This document shows positions 46,495 through 57,983 of a stretch of DNA of 64,000 nt, piece after piece. A model generated the notes under the pieces. The model did not search any database. It had not been told where the DNA came from and saw only the letters and a list, made by a program, of their open reading frames with translations. Made by a program: the position numbers and the translations under genes. This DNA comes from Cubamyces lactineus (lineage: Eukaryota > Basidiomycota > Agaricomycetes > Polyporales > Polyporaceae): positions 2,666,001-2,730,000 of the forward strand of contig JACDTU010000001.1 of NCBI GenBank assembly GCA_022376465.1. Direction: 5' to 3'. Position 1 is the first letter of the stretch. Every line of letters starts with the position of its first letter.

Positions 46495-48147
46495 ATGCCA
46501 CCTCGCAGAAGCACCCGCGTCACAAAAGCTCAGGAAAGTGGCCCAGGTACTTCCAGGACACGTTCCAAACGTCCCGCCACGTCTCCTGCACGATCTGCAC
46601 CTGCGAAGCGGAGAGCCAGGCAATCGCACGACGTCCACGTAGAGGTCCAAGTTTCAACCAAACCGCGAAATGTACAGAAAGCCGGGCAAGAACGACACGA
46701 TCTAATAACCCAGTCCCCACAACCACTCAAACGACCTGCACATGAACGACCGTGTTGGCAGCTTTTCGGCTGGGGCAACAATCTCTTCAGCCAACTAGGC
46801 ATGGGAGAGGATGGTGCTCTGTACTCGGAGCTTCCGAGGCCTACTCGTAACCAACTGATTGAGAAGCTCATTGCTGAAGGTCAGTTCGGTGAGACGGGTG
46901 CTGGACTCGAGACCATTGCTGCAGGTGCCTTCCACAGCCTCGCCATCAGCGAAGACGGCGCGGTACGCTTCACTTCATACTCGCATTGCAAGAGGCCATG
47001 GCTGATCCATTGCGGTAGATCTGGTCTTTCGGAAGCAATGAGCATGCTGCCCTAGGTCGATCTACGCAAGAGGACCAGGACCCGACTCCGCGACGAATAC
47101 AGAGCCTGGTAGACGAGGGCTTCCGTGCTGTCCGAGTCGTAGCTGGTGACGGCATCAGCGCCGCTCTCAGCGACCAAGGAACCGCACGCGCCTGGGGTCT
47201 TTACCACGTACGTTTACAGCGAGGTGACCCTCACCATGGCCTAGTGCTGACATGCCATACAGTCAGCGGATGCTGATGGCGGATTCAAGGCTTTTAATCC
47301 GAGCATACCCAAGCAACTAACTCCTGCACCCATACCAGACCTCTCCGAAGAACGCTTTGCTTCCATCGCCGCAGGCAGCGACCACCTCGTCCTGCTCACC
47401 CTCGCAGGCGAAGTCTACACAGTGGGCTGCGGCGACAGCGGCCAGCTCGGATACCGCGTCCCCGAGAAGAACCCAGTCCTCGGCACGATCCCGCACAAGG
47501 TCCTCCGCCACTCGCGCGGGCACCGCGCCGTCATCGTCGGCGCTGGGAGCTCGACCTCGTTCTTCGTCGACGAGCAGGGCAACGTGTGGGGGTGGGGCCT
47601 CAACCATTCTGGGCAGACCGGCACAGGGAAGCTACCTGCCGCACCGCGTCCGGGGCACGAGCACGACCGCAAGAAGGTGCGCAACATGATCGTGTGGACC
47701 CCGCAGCGCGTGCGTCGCGTGAACCGTGCAGAGCTCGGGGGCGGCGCGACGGTCGTGCAGATCGCAGGCGGGGAGGCGCACACGCTGTTCCTCACCTCGG
47801 ACGGCCGAGTGTTTGCGTGCGGGTCTGGGTGGGCTGGCCAACTTGGCGGTGGGCAGCAGTTGACAGACAATGTGCCTGAGCCAGTCCCTGTGGCCTTTCC
47901 GCATGATGTCGCAGAGGACCCAATTGTGCAGGTAGCATGCGGCGACCGTATAAGTGCGGCCGTCACTCGTGCAGGGGTGCTCTATACGTGGGGCTCGAAT
48001 ACTACGGCACAGATTGGGGTGAAGGATGCTCCCAAAGAAGTGACCACGCCGACCGTCGTTGTAAGACGAGAGGGCGGCTGGCGTGCGAAGGTTGTCGCCT
48101 GCGGAAGCCAACACTGCATTGCACTCCTGCAGAAGAAAGTCCAATGA
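46495..48147 (+). CDS. RCC1 homologue, Ran guanine-nucleotide exchange factor
   Basis: Three exons (46495-46962, 47019-47207, 47263-48147) give 513 residues. RCC1 sits on chromatin and loads Ran with GTP, setting the nuclear transport and spindle gradient. A basic N-terminal tail with KRPATSPARSAPAKRRAR serves as NLS and DNA contact. The seven-bladed propeller follows, with repeats marked by FGWGNNLFSQLGMG, IWSFGSNEHAALGR, VYTVGCGDSGQLG, VWGWGLNHSGQTG, VFACGSGWAGQLGGG and LYTWGSNTTAQIG, plus SIAAGSDHLVLLT and QIAGGEAHTLFLT. Length and order match the fungal Pim1/Srm1 family. The start codon is only 100 bp after the tRNA-Ile gene. Confidence 0.94.
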
Positions 48148-48853
48148 CGGCTGCAGCTACCTGTTGTATGTGCTCACACTATATGCGTCGTTTTGGTGAG
48201 TGCTCGACGCGCAGTCTGTTTCTAGGGGGGCCGTCGCTTACCATCCACCAAAGTCTATGCCGTGTTTGAACTATTCTGAACAGTTCAAGTCGAATTCGCT
48301 ATGTTGTTTTCATGGCACTGCTCTGCATACCCTGCTATTACAATGCTCTCCCGATATTGCTTTCTGTTGCTCATTGACAATGACTGGATGGAACGTATGG
48401 ACATGGCCTTATATCAATGTATCACAGTTGTAGACTTGCAGTGACTTCCTTCTCCATAGCAGGGCCTTGCGGTCGGGCAGCAATTGAAGTGAGTACGAGG
48501 TGGGTCACATACCTGCACAAGCAGCAGCAGTTCCGTCGAATAATCGACCTCCTTCAGTGGCTCGTAACTTCGTGTTCTAAGCAGTTCAGTTCACAGACCA
48601 CGAGTGCGATATAATCCTCTTGTACCAATCTATGCGATTCATTCTTGCAGTCACCTTCAGAGACGTCAGCACCAAGGCCAACTTGTCCAGATACGAGGTA
48701 AATTCTGAAGCCTTTTGACCTAGCGGCTGATGGAAGGTAGCAGTGGAGCCGGACAAGAAACCAGAAACATGCAGCAGCGCACAGACAGGAGAATATCGAT
48801 AGTTGCGAGCACCACCTCACTACACAAATACAGGGTGCAAAGGTCCGTCAGGA
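48148..48853. other. Convergent intergenic region, RCC1 / WW gene
   Basis: About 700 bp without a supported gene or RNA. Presumably two 3' ends. Confidence 0.35.
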
Positions 48854-49761
48854 TCATGTACGCAGCCACGCAGTTTTGGCAAGCTTTTTCTGCTTCTTCT
48901 TTTCCTTGAATCGCTCCTGCAATACGATGTCAGATACGGCACTCTCACTGCAAAGAGAGCTGAGCGAGAACCCACCAAATCCTGCTTCGTCGGTCGTTTC
49001 CGCTTCCTGCTCTCCTCCTCCTGCGCCTCCTGGAGCTTACGCATCTCAACGTCCTTCTCCCACGCGTTGACGTCAAAGTAGAACTCGCTCATCCGCTTCG
49101 CCCGCTCGTACTCGGACAAGTGTGTCGGGTCGCGTGCGTCCTGGCGTGCGAATGCTCCCGTGCGCGCGTTGAACTTTGCGGTATATGTAAATGCACCCGG
49201 GGCGCCAGTTCCTGCGACTAGGGATGGGTCGAGGTGGGCAAGCGCGGGATCGATACCTTGCGCGGCCGCAGCGGCGTAGATGTCGGCCGTGGGGGAGGTG
49301 GCTGATGTTGCTTGGGCAGTAGAGGCAGCGGCTGTGGGTGTACTAGAAGGCCCTGCCTCCGCGTTGTCTTGCTGCAGGGGGTTCACCCATGTTGTTTCCT
49401 GAGTGACTGAGTTGTAGAAGTAGTACGCGTTGTGCGCTGGAGACCACACGGCCTGCCAGGTTCCCGTAGTAGCCGAAGATGCGGCGGATGCTGGAGCGGA
49501 GGCAGACCCAGAAGTTCCAGCCACAGGCGTAGATGTGGATGTAGAGCCTCCGTCTACGGCAGAGGGTGAAGTGGACGTCTCGCGAGACACAGATCCGGAA
49601 GCGTCGTCTTGGCCAGACGGTGCCTCGGAAGTGTCGCGGGAGGGCTCAGACGCACCATTGGCAGGCTCAGACGCCTCTCTGTTGACAGACTGCTCGCGGT
49701 GCTCGTTATCGCTGGTAGCAGGCGACGCAGCGTCGGGAGCGGGGGACGATGGGCGGGACAT
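48854..49761 (-). CDS. WW-domain protein
   Basis: Two exons (49761-48976, 48916-48854) give 282 residues. The N-terminal 125 residues are Ser/Glu/Ala rich and low-complexity. One WW domain follows: GTWQAVWSPAHNAYYFYNSV then TQETTWVNPL, with both tryptophans, the aromatic pair and the final proline. WW domains bind Pro-rich peptides. After it lie a Thr/Ala-rich linker, a conserved block with YTAKFNARTGAF, SEYERAKRMSEFYFDVNAWE, and a short basic last exon ending KLAKTAWLRT. This order resembles nuclear WW proteins tied to splicing (WBP4-like), which is inference. The ATG at 49761 opens the low-complexity region; the frame is open further upstream without a better ATG. It is divergent from the UspA gene. 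Confidence 0.85.
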
Positions 49762-50207
49762 GGTCGAGCGACGAGAACAAGTGGGATTCAAACTCCGCCG
49801 AGGCGTACCGAACGGGAAGTGGACGGCGGCTCCGGGCTCTGCTCCGGACCCATACCGTGATTTACCCCGCGTTCCTTCTCCTCTCCCACCATCCACCACA
49901 GCGATCCTTGACAAAGGTATGCAGCGATTCTTCAGTTTGGATTCATTGTGCTATCTACTCAGACTATGCCCAACAGGAGCGAAAGCCATATTCGCGCCAC
50001 TGCGTGGTGAAGCGGCAAGCATCGCGCCCAAGATATCGTAGTTCAGAGAGGCAACAGCACTACCACCAGCAGATTTCGAAGAATCCCTCGGCTTAGAATC
50101 CTTCGCCTTGTATTCGCTCTTCTGACGCCAAACTCATACTTCGCTGACGTGCATAGCGTCTTCTTGCGCTTCGCTGCTATATACTCGAACTCGCTTGCAG
50201 ATCCACC
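49762..50207. promoter_or_regulatory. Divergent intergenic region, WW / UspA genes
   Basis: About 446 bp between two start codons pointing apart. Probably a shared promoter; no clear element seen. Confidence 0.35.
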
Positions 50208-51414
50208 ATGGCTTCACCTGAGGATCGCCCCCACTACATCCCATTGCCCCCGCCTCTTCGTTCAGCAATGAAGCATTCAACTTCGAGGCCCACTACTCCG
50301 AACTCTGGGCCATCTACCTCGCCAATGCTCCGCGCATCTCCTCTTTCACCTCCAATGCCCAACATACCGCTCGCCTCACCCGCGCTCTCCACATCCACCC
50401 TCCCGACGACATCTACTCATCCGAATTCATCTCCCCACCTTGGCCAGAATTCTAACCCATCATCGTCTGTCGTTACTTTCGGCTCTCCGAATGGACCCGG
50501 TTCGCCGCTCATCGCTGCCCAAGGATATACACCGAAGGTATCCTTCGACACACTGGAGAACCCGCAAGCCAGCATGTTCTCGTACACTCTACACGTTCAA
50601 AGCGAGGGCTATACGCGGACTCGCAGCACACGTGTATTCCTTTGCGCATCCAGCCCGGACGAGAGTGGTCGCCAGGCGTTAGAGTGGTGCCTCGAGAGCC
50701 TCGTACAGGATGGCGACGAGCTCGTTGTCTTCCGCGGAGTGGATCCAGACGACTTCGGTAAGCTAGCGATTCTGCCGACGATCTCATATGTTCTAACCAC
50801 GACGAATAGCGGAGAACGACCACGACCAATATCGCGAGGACGCACGCGATCTCATGCGTCAGATCCAGGAGAAGTGCGTCGAATATGACCCGGATCGCAA
50901 ATTGTCCATCATTGTGGAGTACATCGCGGGCAAGGTGACGCAGACCATCGACCGGTTGATTGCCCTCTATCGCCCCGACTCGGTCGTCGTCGGCACGCGC
51001 GGGCAAAGAAGTGTCATGCAAGCATGGGCAGGCGCCTTCGGTGCACCGGGTGTTGGGAGCGTATCGAAGTACGTACAGGACACGTCCGGATTCGCGAGGC
51101 CGTCACACTAATGTCTTGGCGCAGATACTGTCTGAGCCATTCGCCTGTACCGGTCATCGTGGTCCGGCCCGAGAGCAAGGTGCGCAAGACCATGGCGAAA
51201 CGACGCGCGAACCCCAAACGTGGCCAACATTTCGACGAGTACGTGCATTATCATCGACATCTTCCTTGCTCCCTTCCTTGCTACCTAACCTAGCGGCAAT
51301 TTGTGGCTATTAAGAGAAGCATGCTCATTCACTGAACTTGCACACAGGCTCACGAAGACGAAGACGAACAACGGCTCCCTCTCTGTGCCCATGTTCTCTA
51401 CGTTGACGCGGTAG
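50208..51414 (+). CDS. Universal stress protein (UspA) domain protein
   Basis: Four exons (50208-50757, 50810-51068, 51125-51238, 51348-51414) give 329 residues. A Pro/Ser/Thr-rich disordered head of about 105 residues precedes the UspA fold: TRVFLCASSPDESGRQALEW, DGDELVVFRGV, the helix around DLMRQIQEKCVEYD, LSIIVEYIAGKVTQTIDRLI, RPDSVVVGTRGQRSV and HSPVPVIVVRPE. The VVGTRG and SPVPVIVV ends match the nucleotide-binding G-2x-G-9x region found in ATP-binding members, but with one glycine pattern altered. Fungal UspA proteins of this layout (long Pro/Ser head) are common and poorly understood. The last exon is short and basic. Confidence 0.88.
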
Positions 51415-51910
51415 AATCTCGCTTGTCTCGCGGTGGGACATTTCGGTCCTCGCGCTTGCGTGTTCAGGCCTGAATCTCCGTCCTCGATCCCCAAGCATCT
51501 TGTTTGCCTAGTACCTCCACTCATAATCGTCGCGGATATGATTCCAGCGCAGGTTTATTTTTGGAGGATCCTCGTTTGTGTCCGTGCCGGAGTCACGCAC
51601 ACCGACCGATGCTCAACTTCCACTTCTCCTCATCACCTTTTACCACTTTCTACGGGTTAAACGAGTAGCGCCGCTCACAATATGGACATTGCCAGTAGAA
51701 CCGATTCGTGTACTTTGTAACTATCCTTACCACTCCAACCTGAAGGGAGATCTACGAATACATGCTGGTGTATTCAGATGAGGAACAGGCTTCTATTCTG
51801 CCATTTACAAGAAGCCAATCTGCAGGTACTACGAACCGGTATGCAGGCTTACTGGCGTCGGTAGAATTAAACTGGTCTATGTAGCAGGGGCAAAAAGACG
51901 ACCAAACATA
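51415..51910. other. Intergenic region, UspA gene to tRNA-Gly
   Basis: About 500 bp; no gene seen apart from the tRNA terminator at its end. Confidence 0.35.
51892..51896 (-). terminator. Pol III terminator of tRNA-Gly
   Basis: Five A on the plus strand, that is T5 on the tRNA strand, 14 bases past the tRNA end. Confidence 0.7.
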
Positions 51911-51981
51911 TGCACTAAGGGGGAATCGAACCCCCGGCGGGTCGATGGCAACGACCCAGGTTACCACTACCCCATTAGTGC
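51911..51981 (-). tRNA. tRNA-Gly (anticodon GCC)
   Basis: A 71-nt cloverleaf on the minus strand. The acceptor GCACTAA pairs with TTAGTGC, with discriminator A. The D arm has GGGGTAGTGGTAACC, the anticodon loop TTGCCAT gives GCC, and the T arm has GGTTCGATTCC. No intron. It is divergent from NOP53, whose start is 135 bp away. Confidence 0.95.
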
Positions 51982-52115
51982 TTATGAGCGTCAAGCTAAA
52001 ACCAGTACATAGACATGTGACCCAAGTGCGCGCCTCGATCACCTTGGCCAGGAACTTCTTGCCATCATCCATTTCAGAATCTCCTCCTGGTCCACACTTT
52101 CTCCCAGTCCCCCTC

Positions 52116-53850
52116 ATGGCCGTCTCCAAAGCCGCTACTACGTCGTCGACATCAAAATCTGCTGCTGCCAAGCAGAAGGCGGCATCCTCTGCGTATGGTG
52201 CACCGGCGCAGCGCACACAGAGCAGTCGCAAGGGCAAGCGCGCCTGGCGGAAAAATGTCGATATCGAGCCGGTAGAGGAGGGCTTGGAGGGACTGAGGGC
52301 GGAGGAGCGGGTTACGGGGTGCGTATTGGCGTTCCTTGGTTGACGTACAGTGATGCTGATTGTATACGGTTTGTAGAACGTTCCTTCAAAATAAGAAGGA
52401 CGATGAACTCTTCCAAGTCGATGTCCAAGGCGACGATGAGGGTACGTTCCTGGCTTGTGTGAAGTCGAATGAAGAGATGTCTCTAACTCCCTTTATGCCA
52501 TGACATTTAGTCCGCAGGACACTACCCAAATTCTCTGAGCGCGTCCTCACCTCCACGAAAATATTGTCTGAGCGCTCCGCCGTTCCGGCCGTCTTCTCGC
52601 GGACAACATCGTCGGCAAAGGTGGAAAAGCGGAAGGCGGTATCGCATGAAGACAAGAGCCGGCTGCTCCGCATGAGCAAGCGGCTACGCAAAGGCCCGTT
52701 TAATGCCTATGTGGATCCTGACCAGGTCGGCGAGGGGAGTGCGCTGCTCGAATTGAGCGAGGCGGCGAAGAAGGCAGGAACGTATGATGTCTGGTCGGAG
52801 GATGTTCCAGAGAAGCCGAACGTCAAGGTACGCTGCACGATCCAGCCCGCCTCTCTATTGTTCTTTATAGGGACCTTCATTGATCTATGGCGAAATGACA
52901 GGCACCGCAAACGGACAATCCCCGCACCCACATCGCCCTTCCCGCCGTTCCATCGCCTCATGAAGGCACATCCTACAACCCCCCGCTCACGGCCCACCAG
53001 CAGCTCCTGCGTGCGGCGCACGAGAAGGAGGAGCAGAAGCTGAAGTCCGCAGAGGAAGTGGAACAACTGAAGAAGAAGCTGGACCAGGCACGGGCAACAG
53101 CCGCGGCGGAAGCGGCAGCGGCTCAGGGCGTCGCACCTGGCATGAAGGTGGACGAGCCAGTGGAGGACCAAGCGGACGAGCCGGAGTCCACAGAACCCCT
53201 CCCTCCCAAGAAAATGCCCGCCAGGAAGACGAAGCAGCAAAGGCGGAAAGCCGAGCGTCTACGTGCAGAGGTTAGTGCTCTCTGCCTCCACCTTGATGAA
53301 AGTATTGAATCAGCTCGCCCATCCAGAAACGAGCACTAGCGGAGAAGGCGGCAAGGAAGCGGATGTTAGCGACCGTTGACTCGGCAAAGGCTCTCCGCAA
53401 AGCGATCGCTCGCAACCTCGCTACACGAGAACGCCTCCGGGCGCAACGACAGGCTGCACTGCAGGAAAAACTCAAGAGCGGACTGGCGGGCCAGAGAATT
53501 GGTAAACACGTCGTGCCCGAAGGGGAGATTGACGTCCAACTCGGCGAAGAGCTGAGCGAGAGTTTGCGGGGTTTGAAGGTAAGCGTCTCTCCCTCGCTGC
53601 TCGTCGTCCTCGATGGGATACTCATGAGACATGATCCTGCCAGCCCGAGGGCAACCTGTTCCGGGATCGTTTCCTCAACATGCAGCAGCGTGCGCTCATC
53701 GAGCCGCACGCCCCCAACCCGTACGTTCTTTCACATACTAGCATCGTGGACGGAGCTCACCATAATTGTACGTCTAGGGCAAAGAAACCGAGGCGCAAAA
53801 CGAAGGAATACGAGAAGCACTCGTACAAGCGGTTCGATCGAGGCTTCTGA
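52116..53850 (+). CDS. NOP53: Ribosome biogenesis protein NOP53
   Basis: Seven exons (52116-52318, 52377-52441, 52511-52827, 52902-53270, 53327-53578, 53644-53720, 53778-53850) give 451 residues. Nop53 (GLTSCR2/PICT-1 in animals) acts in the nucleolus in late 60S maturation, recruiting the exosome helicase Mtr4 for 7S rRNA trimming. The family start SRKGKRAWRKNVDI, the block ELFQVDVQGD, the long charged helix rich in Lys/Glu/Arg, and the end EGNLFRDRFLNMQQRALIEP followed by a basic KKPRRKTKEYEKHSYKRF tail are all present. Exon phases agree throughout. The arch-interacting motif near the N-terminus was not checked residue by residue. Confidence 0.93.
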
Positions 53851-55640
53851 GCGACATGCCTCCTATCGTGTGTCTCCGCTATGTGACTATTCGTGCTGCA
53901 GGTTTTTCCAGGTGTCTTTCAGGCCCCAGTTACCGATCTTATGCATTATCGACATCCACGCATCCATCCATCCTACGATCATCTTTTGTATGAGCACCCA
54001 CAGTCTATGTCCGCATGTTCCTTATAGTGAAGGTCCGCATATACTCGGATCCCGCATTTAAATGACTGCGATCTGGCAGAAGGGACGGCGATCTGGTTAT
54101 TGAGAGTGCGGAAATTAAAATATAGCGAGTTACATGGATACGTCCACAAGTGGTACCCAAGACCCAACGGAGATCGGCTGTACCTCCTGTACCACGGACG
54201 AAATCGCGAGGACGAGAAGAAGTCTCGGCGACAATTGGGGAGCTATCTTGGGCGTGTGGTCGACAATGCCTGGCCAGGAACACAACATCGGCAAAACAGG
54301 TCACCGTATGACGCAGCCGCAGAGTTTGCGTACGTCCCTCGGGCTTCCCAAGGGCTGTCCACTGTGAGACCCAGGACCTGAGGAGCCGCGCGCAACGCGA
54401 GGCAACGTCGTTTCTGAGAGATGCCTGCAGAACCGCTGGCCGTCGGAGAGAACATGGATCTGCTTCTGCGGTCTCTTGGATTTTCGGATGGTGGCGTTGA
54501 GAAACAGCGCAGCGGAGAATGTGAGGCCGGCATGAACGCACGGCAGAAGGTGGGACCTTCGCGACGGACAAACGCTCTACCTGCTGGTTTGTGGCGCAGG
54601 ACTAGACGGTTTAGCCATTGTACGAGGACTAGCGGATATCTCAACAGCCCACCGTGAAGTCTAAGCAGCACCACTATGGCCCCGATGCAGTACACCGTTG
54701 CACTAGTGGAAGCGGCGCCACTGAACTCATTGAGCACACCATCGACGATGCTGATAGCTAGCAGGGGTGATCGATATCTTATCCTTGGGTATTCGGAATT
54801 GCTGCGACGGGGTCTCATGAATCAGTACCATAACAGGCTGTGCATGATTCCAGCCAGCGGACAAGAGCAGATGGGGCCACTGGTGATAGTAGAAGAACGC
54901 CCGTAGCGGGGTCCTTGCGCACAGCGCGGAGAATAGCATAAGGATACACATATGGCTTGCTTCTCCGGTTGACAGTACAAGCTGAGAAACTCCCAGAGTA
55001 ACACATTCGAGACCACAGCAGCACAACAGAGAAGCTTTGAAAGCGTAACAAAGAACAGACTGCTGCACCTCAGGCTGACGTCGGGTAATTGAATCAGGTC
55101 AGTATCCCTCCCAAGTACGCAGTGTGGAGATACTAAGGCGGATAGATCTGAACCGCACAGTGACAGCAGATAGATCATAGAGTCCGACAGGGAGACATGT
55201 GCTCGGCGTTCAATACATCGTCTCAATATGGAAAGTGGGGTGCGGAGTGGCTCCTCGGCAAACGCCGGCAACTATGCAGTACCACTCAGCCACCCGACCT
55301 CCCTCTAAGGGGAATATACTCGACAGCGGCGGCCCACAGCAAGTTCAAGATCAAGGTATGTGGAAATTATGCCCGTTCGTTGCACCACGATATACTGAGA
55401 CTCTACCCCGCAGGCAGTCTCCCTTGAAGCCACCAAGAGTGAGTTATGCTTGCTCATACTGTGTCTGTGCGGCCCGCGGGAAGAATTGGGGAACCAAGGT
55501 GGAATACTCGGAGGCTGGAGAGGCGAATGTGGATCTTGGGCATATGAGGAAGGAGCACGGAGAAGGTCCAGGATCGGGTCGCACAGGGCAAAGGTCCGTT
55601 CAGTACAGCATCTGATCGTATGGTTCTTTCCAGCCCAGCA
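53851..55640. other. Long intergenic region upstream of eL34
   Basis: About 1.8 kb. Overlapping minus-strand frames at 54.2-55.3 kb contain Cys/Leu-rich hydrophobic stretches, but no splice model gives a recognisable protein; a decayed membrane-protein gene is possible. The part nearest 55.6 kb should hold the ribosomal-protein promoter. Confidence 0.3.
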
Positions 55641-56091
55641 ATGGCCCAACGCGTCACTCTCCGCAAGCGCAACCCCTACAACACCACTTCCAACCGCCGT
55701 CGGGTTGTGAAGACGCCGGGTGGCAAGCTTGTCTACCACCACTTGAAAAAGCTCGCCAGCGCGCCCAAGTGCGGTGACTGCGGTATTGCCCTGCCTGGTG
55801 TATGTATACCATTACACGAAATGGAACCTCCGGTACTAAACAGACCGCCATAGATTCCCGCCCTCCGCCCTCGTCAGTACGCCACTATCTCCAAGACGAA
55901 GAAGACTGTTCGCCGGGCGTACGGTGGCTCACGATGCGGAGACTGCGTGAAGTCCCGGTACGTACTTAGACCTACCCCGTCCCAGTGCTTCCGTCTAACC
56001 GAACCATAGCATTCTCCGGGCATTCCTTGTTGAGGAGGCGAAGATCGTCAAGAAGGTGATCAAGTCGCAGGAGAAGGCTGGCCGCAAGTAA
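55641..56091 (+). CDS. RPL34: 60S ribosomal protein eL34
   Basis: Three exons (55641-55799, 55854-55957, 56010-56091) give 114 residues, the family length. The start AQRVTLRKRNPYNTTSNRRR, then GGKLVYHHLKK, the zinc-binding cysteines in KCGDCG and RCGDCV, RRAYGGSRCG and the end IVKKVIKSQEK match eL34 of the large ribosomal subunit. Both CxxC pairs are intact. Introns are 54 and 52 nt. Confidence 0.97.
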
Positions 56092-56568
56092 ACGTCTGGG
56101 AGGTGTTTCTGCGCGGTTCTGTATTCTCTCCATGTTACGACGGACGGGGCAGGCGGGGCTGCCCTTGCCTGTGATTTATCCTACCACATCCCCTCATCCT
56201 GCCACGACGCCATGCCATCGCTCGCTTTCCCTCATGCATGTGTACTGCTTACTGTTGCAACCAAAACATGACCGATGAGGTCGGTATGCGGTATTTCTGA
56301 CGCTCCTGCGCGTTCCATACACTCAGTCTGAGCCGACGTTCAAGTTGAACAAGATGCGATAGTATTGCGCGTACGATATTGGCTAACCTCGGTGTAGTTG
56401 CGGTACATGTGTGAGACAGTCAAATCGTCGTCAATGTATTTTGAGCAGAGTCGAGCAAGCCGCCGGTTGATGACAGAACGAGATATAGAGACGACGCCGC
56501 AGGTATTCCCTCGACAACGCTTCCAGTTCCTGCACGTCGGCCGTAATCTCTACTTTAAACTTACCATC
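56092..56568. other. Intergenic region, eL34 to PHO13-like
   Basis: About 480 bp; no gene seen. Confidence 0.35.
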
Positions 56569-57850
56569 ATGGCCGCCCGCCTGAGCTCTCGAGAACATTA
56601 TCTTGACTTGCTGGACAAGTACGATACTTGGCTGTTCGACTGCGATGGCGTCCTGTGGCAAGGGGATAAGCTGATCGACGGCGCGGTCGAGGTCCTCCAG
56701 CTCCTGCGTCATCATAGTGCGTACTAGACCGCCCCCTCTCAACCTGCCGCTCACACCTACTCATACGGACCTTACGTACGCCCATCTATCTCCGTCGTGC
56801 ATGTTGCTCTCTGTGCCTTCTCCGGCGAGTCAGAGAAGTCCGTGTTGTTCGTGACGAACAACGCGACCAAGTCGCGAGTCAACTACAAGAAGAAGTTTGA
56901 CTCTCTCGGCGTGGAGGCCCATGTCGTGCGTCGGAACGGTTACTGTTTAGAGCTCACAGCGGGGTCTCACGGAAGGCGCATACGGGGATCTAGGACGAGA
57001 TCTATGGCTCTGCGTACGCCGCCGCTGTGTACATCTCCTCGGTCATGAAGATGCCCAAGGACAAGAAGGTGTACGTGATCGGTATGGCCGGTCTCGAGGA
57101 AGAACTCCGCGAGGAAGGCATCTCTTACATCGGCGGCACGGTGCGTGCTCTTCCAAGACTTCGACACGATCAATGAACGCGATATATGACCGATTATCGT
57201 ATTTCCAGGATCCAGAGGATAACACGCTGGGTTCGTTCTCGCTCGCGAACTGGACACTAGACCCGAAGGTCGGCGCGGTCCTGTGCGGACTCGACACGTC
57301 CATCAACTACACGAAGCTTTCGAAGGCGTTCAACTATATCCTCCGCAACGAGGACTGCGCGTTCCTCGTCACGAATGAAGACAGCACGTACCCGACCGCG
57401 GAAGGCCTCCTTCCCGGGGCTGGCTCTATCAGTGCGCCGTTGCGGTACGCGCTGGGCCGTGACCCGATCGCTATCGGAAAGCCCAAGGGCACGATGCTCG
57501 ATTGCATACGGGCCAAGTGAGTGCCGCTGTTGCAAATGCAAGCTGCGCTCATGTTGCTGACAAGATTTCGTGTGTCAGGCATGCGTTCGACCCGGAGAGA
57601 ACGATCATGGTCGGCGACAGGCTGAACACTGACATTGAATTCGGCAAGGCGGGTGGCCTTGCAACGCTTCTCGTTCTCACTGGTGCGTCGCATCTTTCGC
57701 GCTAGCCATGTCCGCGGGTGAAAGATTAACTGCTGGGTCTTCCTCTTAGGCATCACGAAGGAGAGCGAACTGTCGGGCCCCAACGCCTCTCCGACCGTCC
57801 CGGACTATGTCACGAACTCCATCGGAGACTTGCGCGCATTGTCCTCTTGA
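56569..57850 (+). CDS. HAD phosphatase, PHO13 / phosphoglycolate phosphatase type
   Basis: Six exons (56569-56716, 56834-56925, 56994-57140, 57209-57516, 57579-57682, 57750-57850) give 299 residues. HAD motif I is FDCDGVLW with both aspartates, motif [14 protein letters not shown], the lysine in IGKPKGTML, and motif [15 protein letters not shown], so the active site is complete. The family (yeast Pho13, mammalian PGP) clears side products such as 2-phosphoglycolate, 4-phosphoerythronate and 2-phospholactate in the cytosol. The cap domain holds [20 protein letters not shown] and TNEDSTYPT. Length and order match the family. Confidence 0.94.
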
Positions 57851-57983
57851 CAGGCCATTGCTAGACCGCGATTGGATAGAAGAGGTATAATTTAGAAGTC
57901 CGCGAGGAAGCCGCAAAGTAGATGACCACTGCGTAGTAGAAGATAGATGCCGTAGACTAGTTACGGAGGCAATTGTTGTAGCA

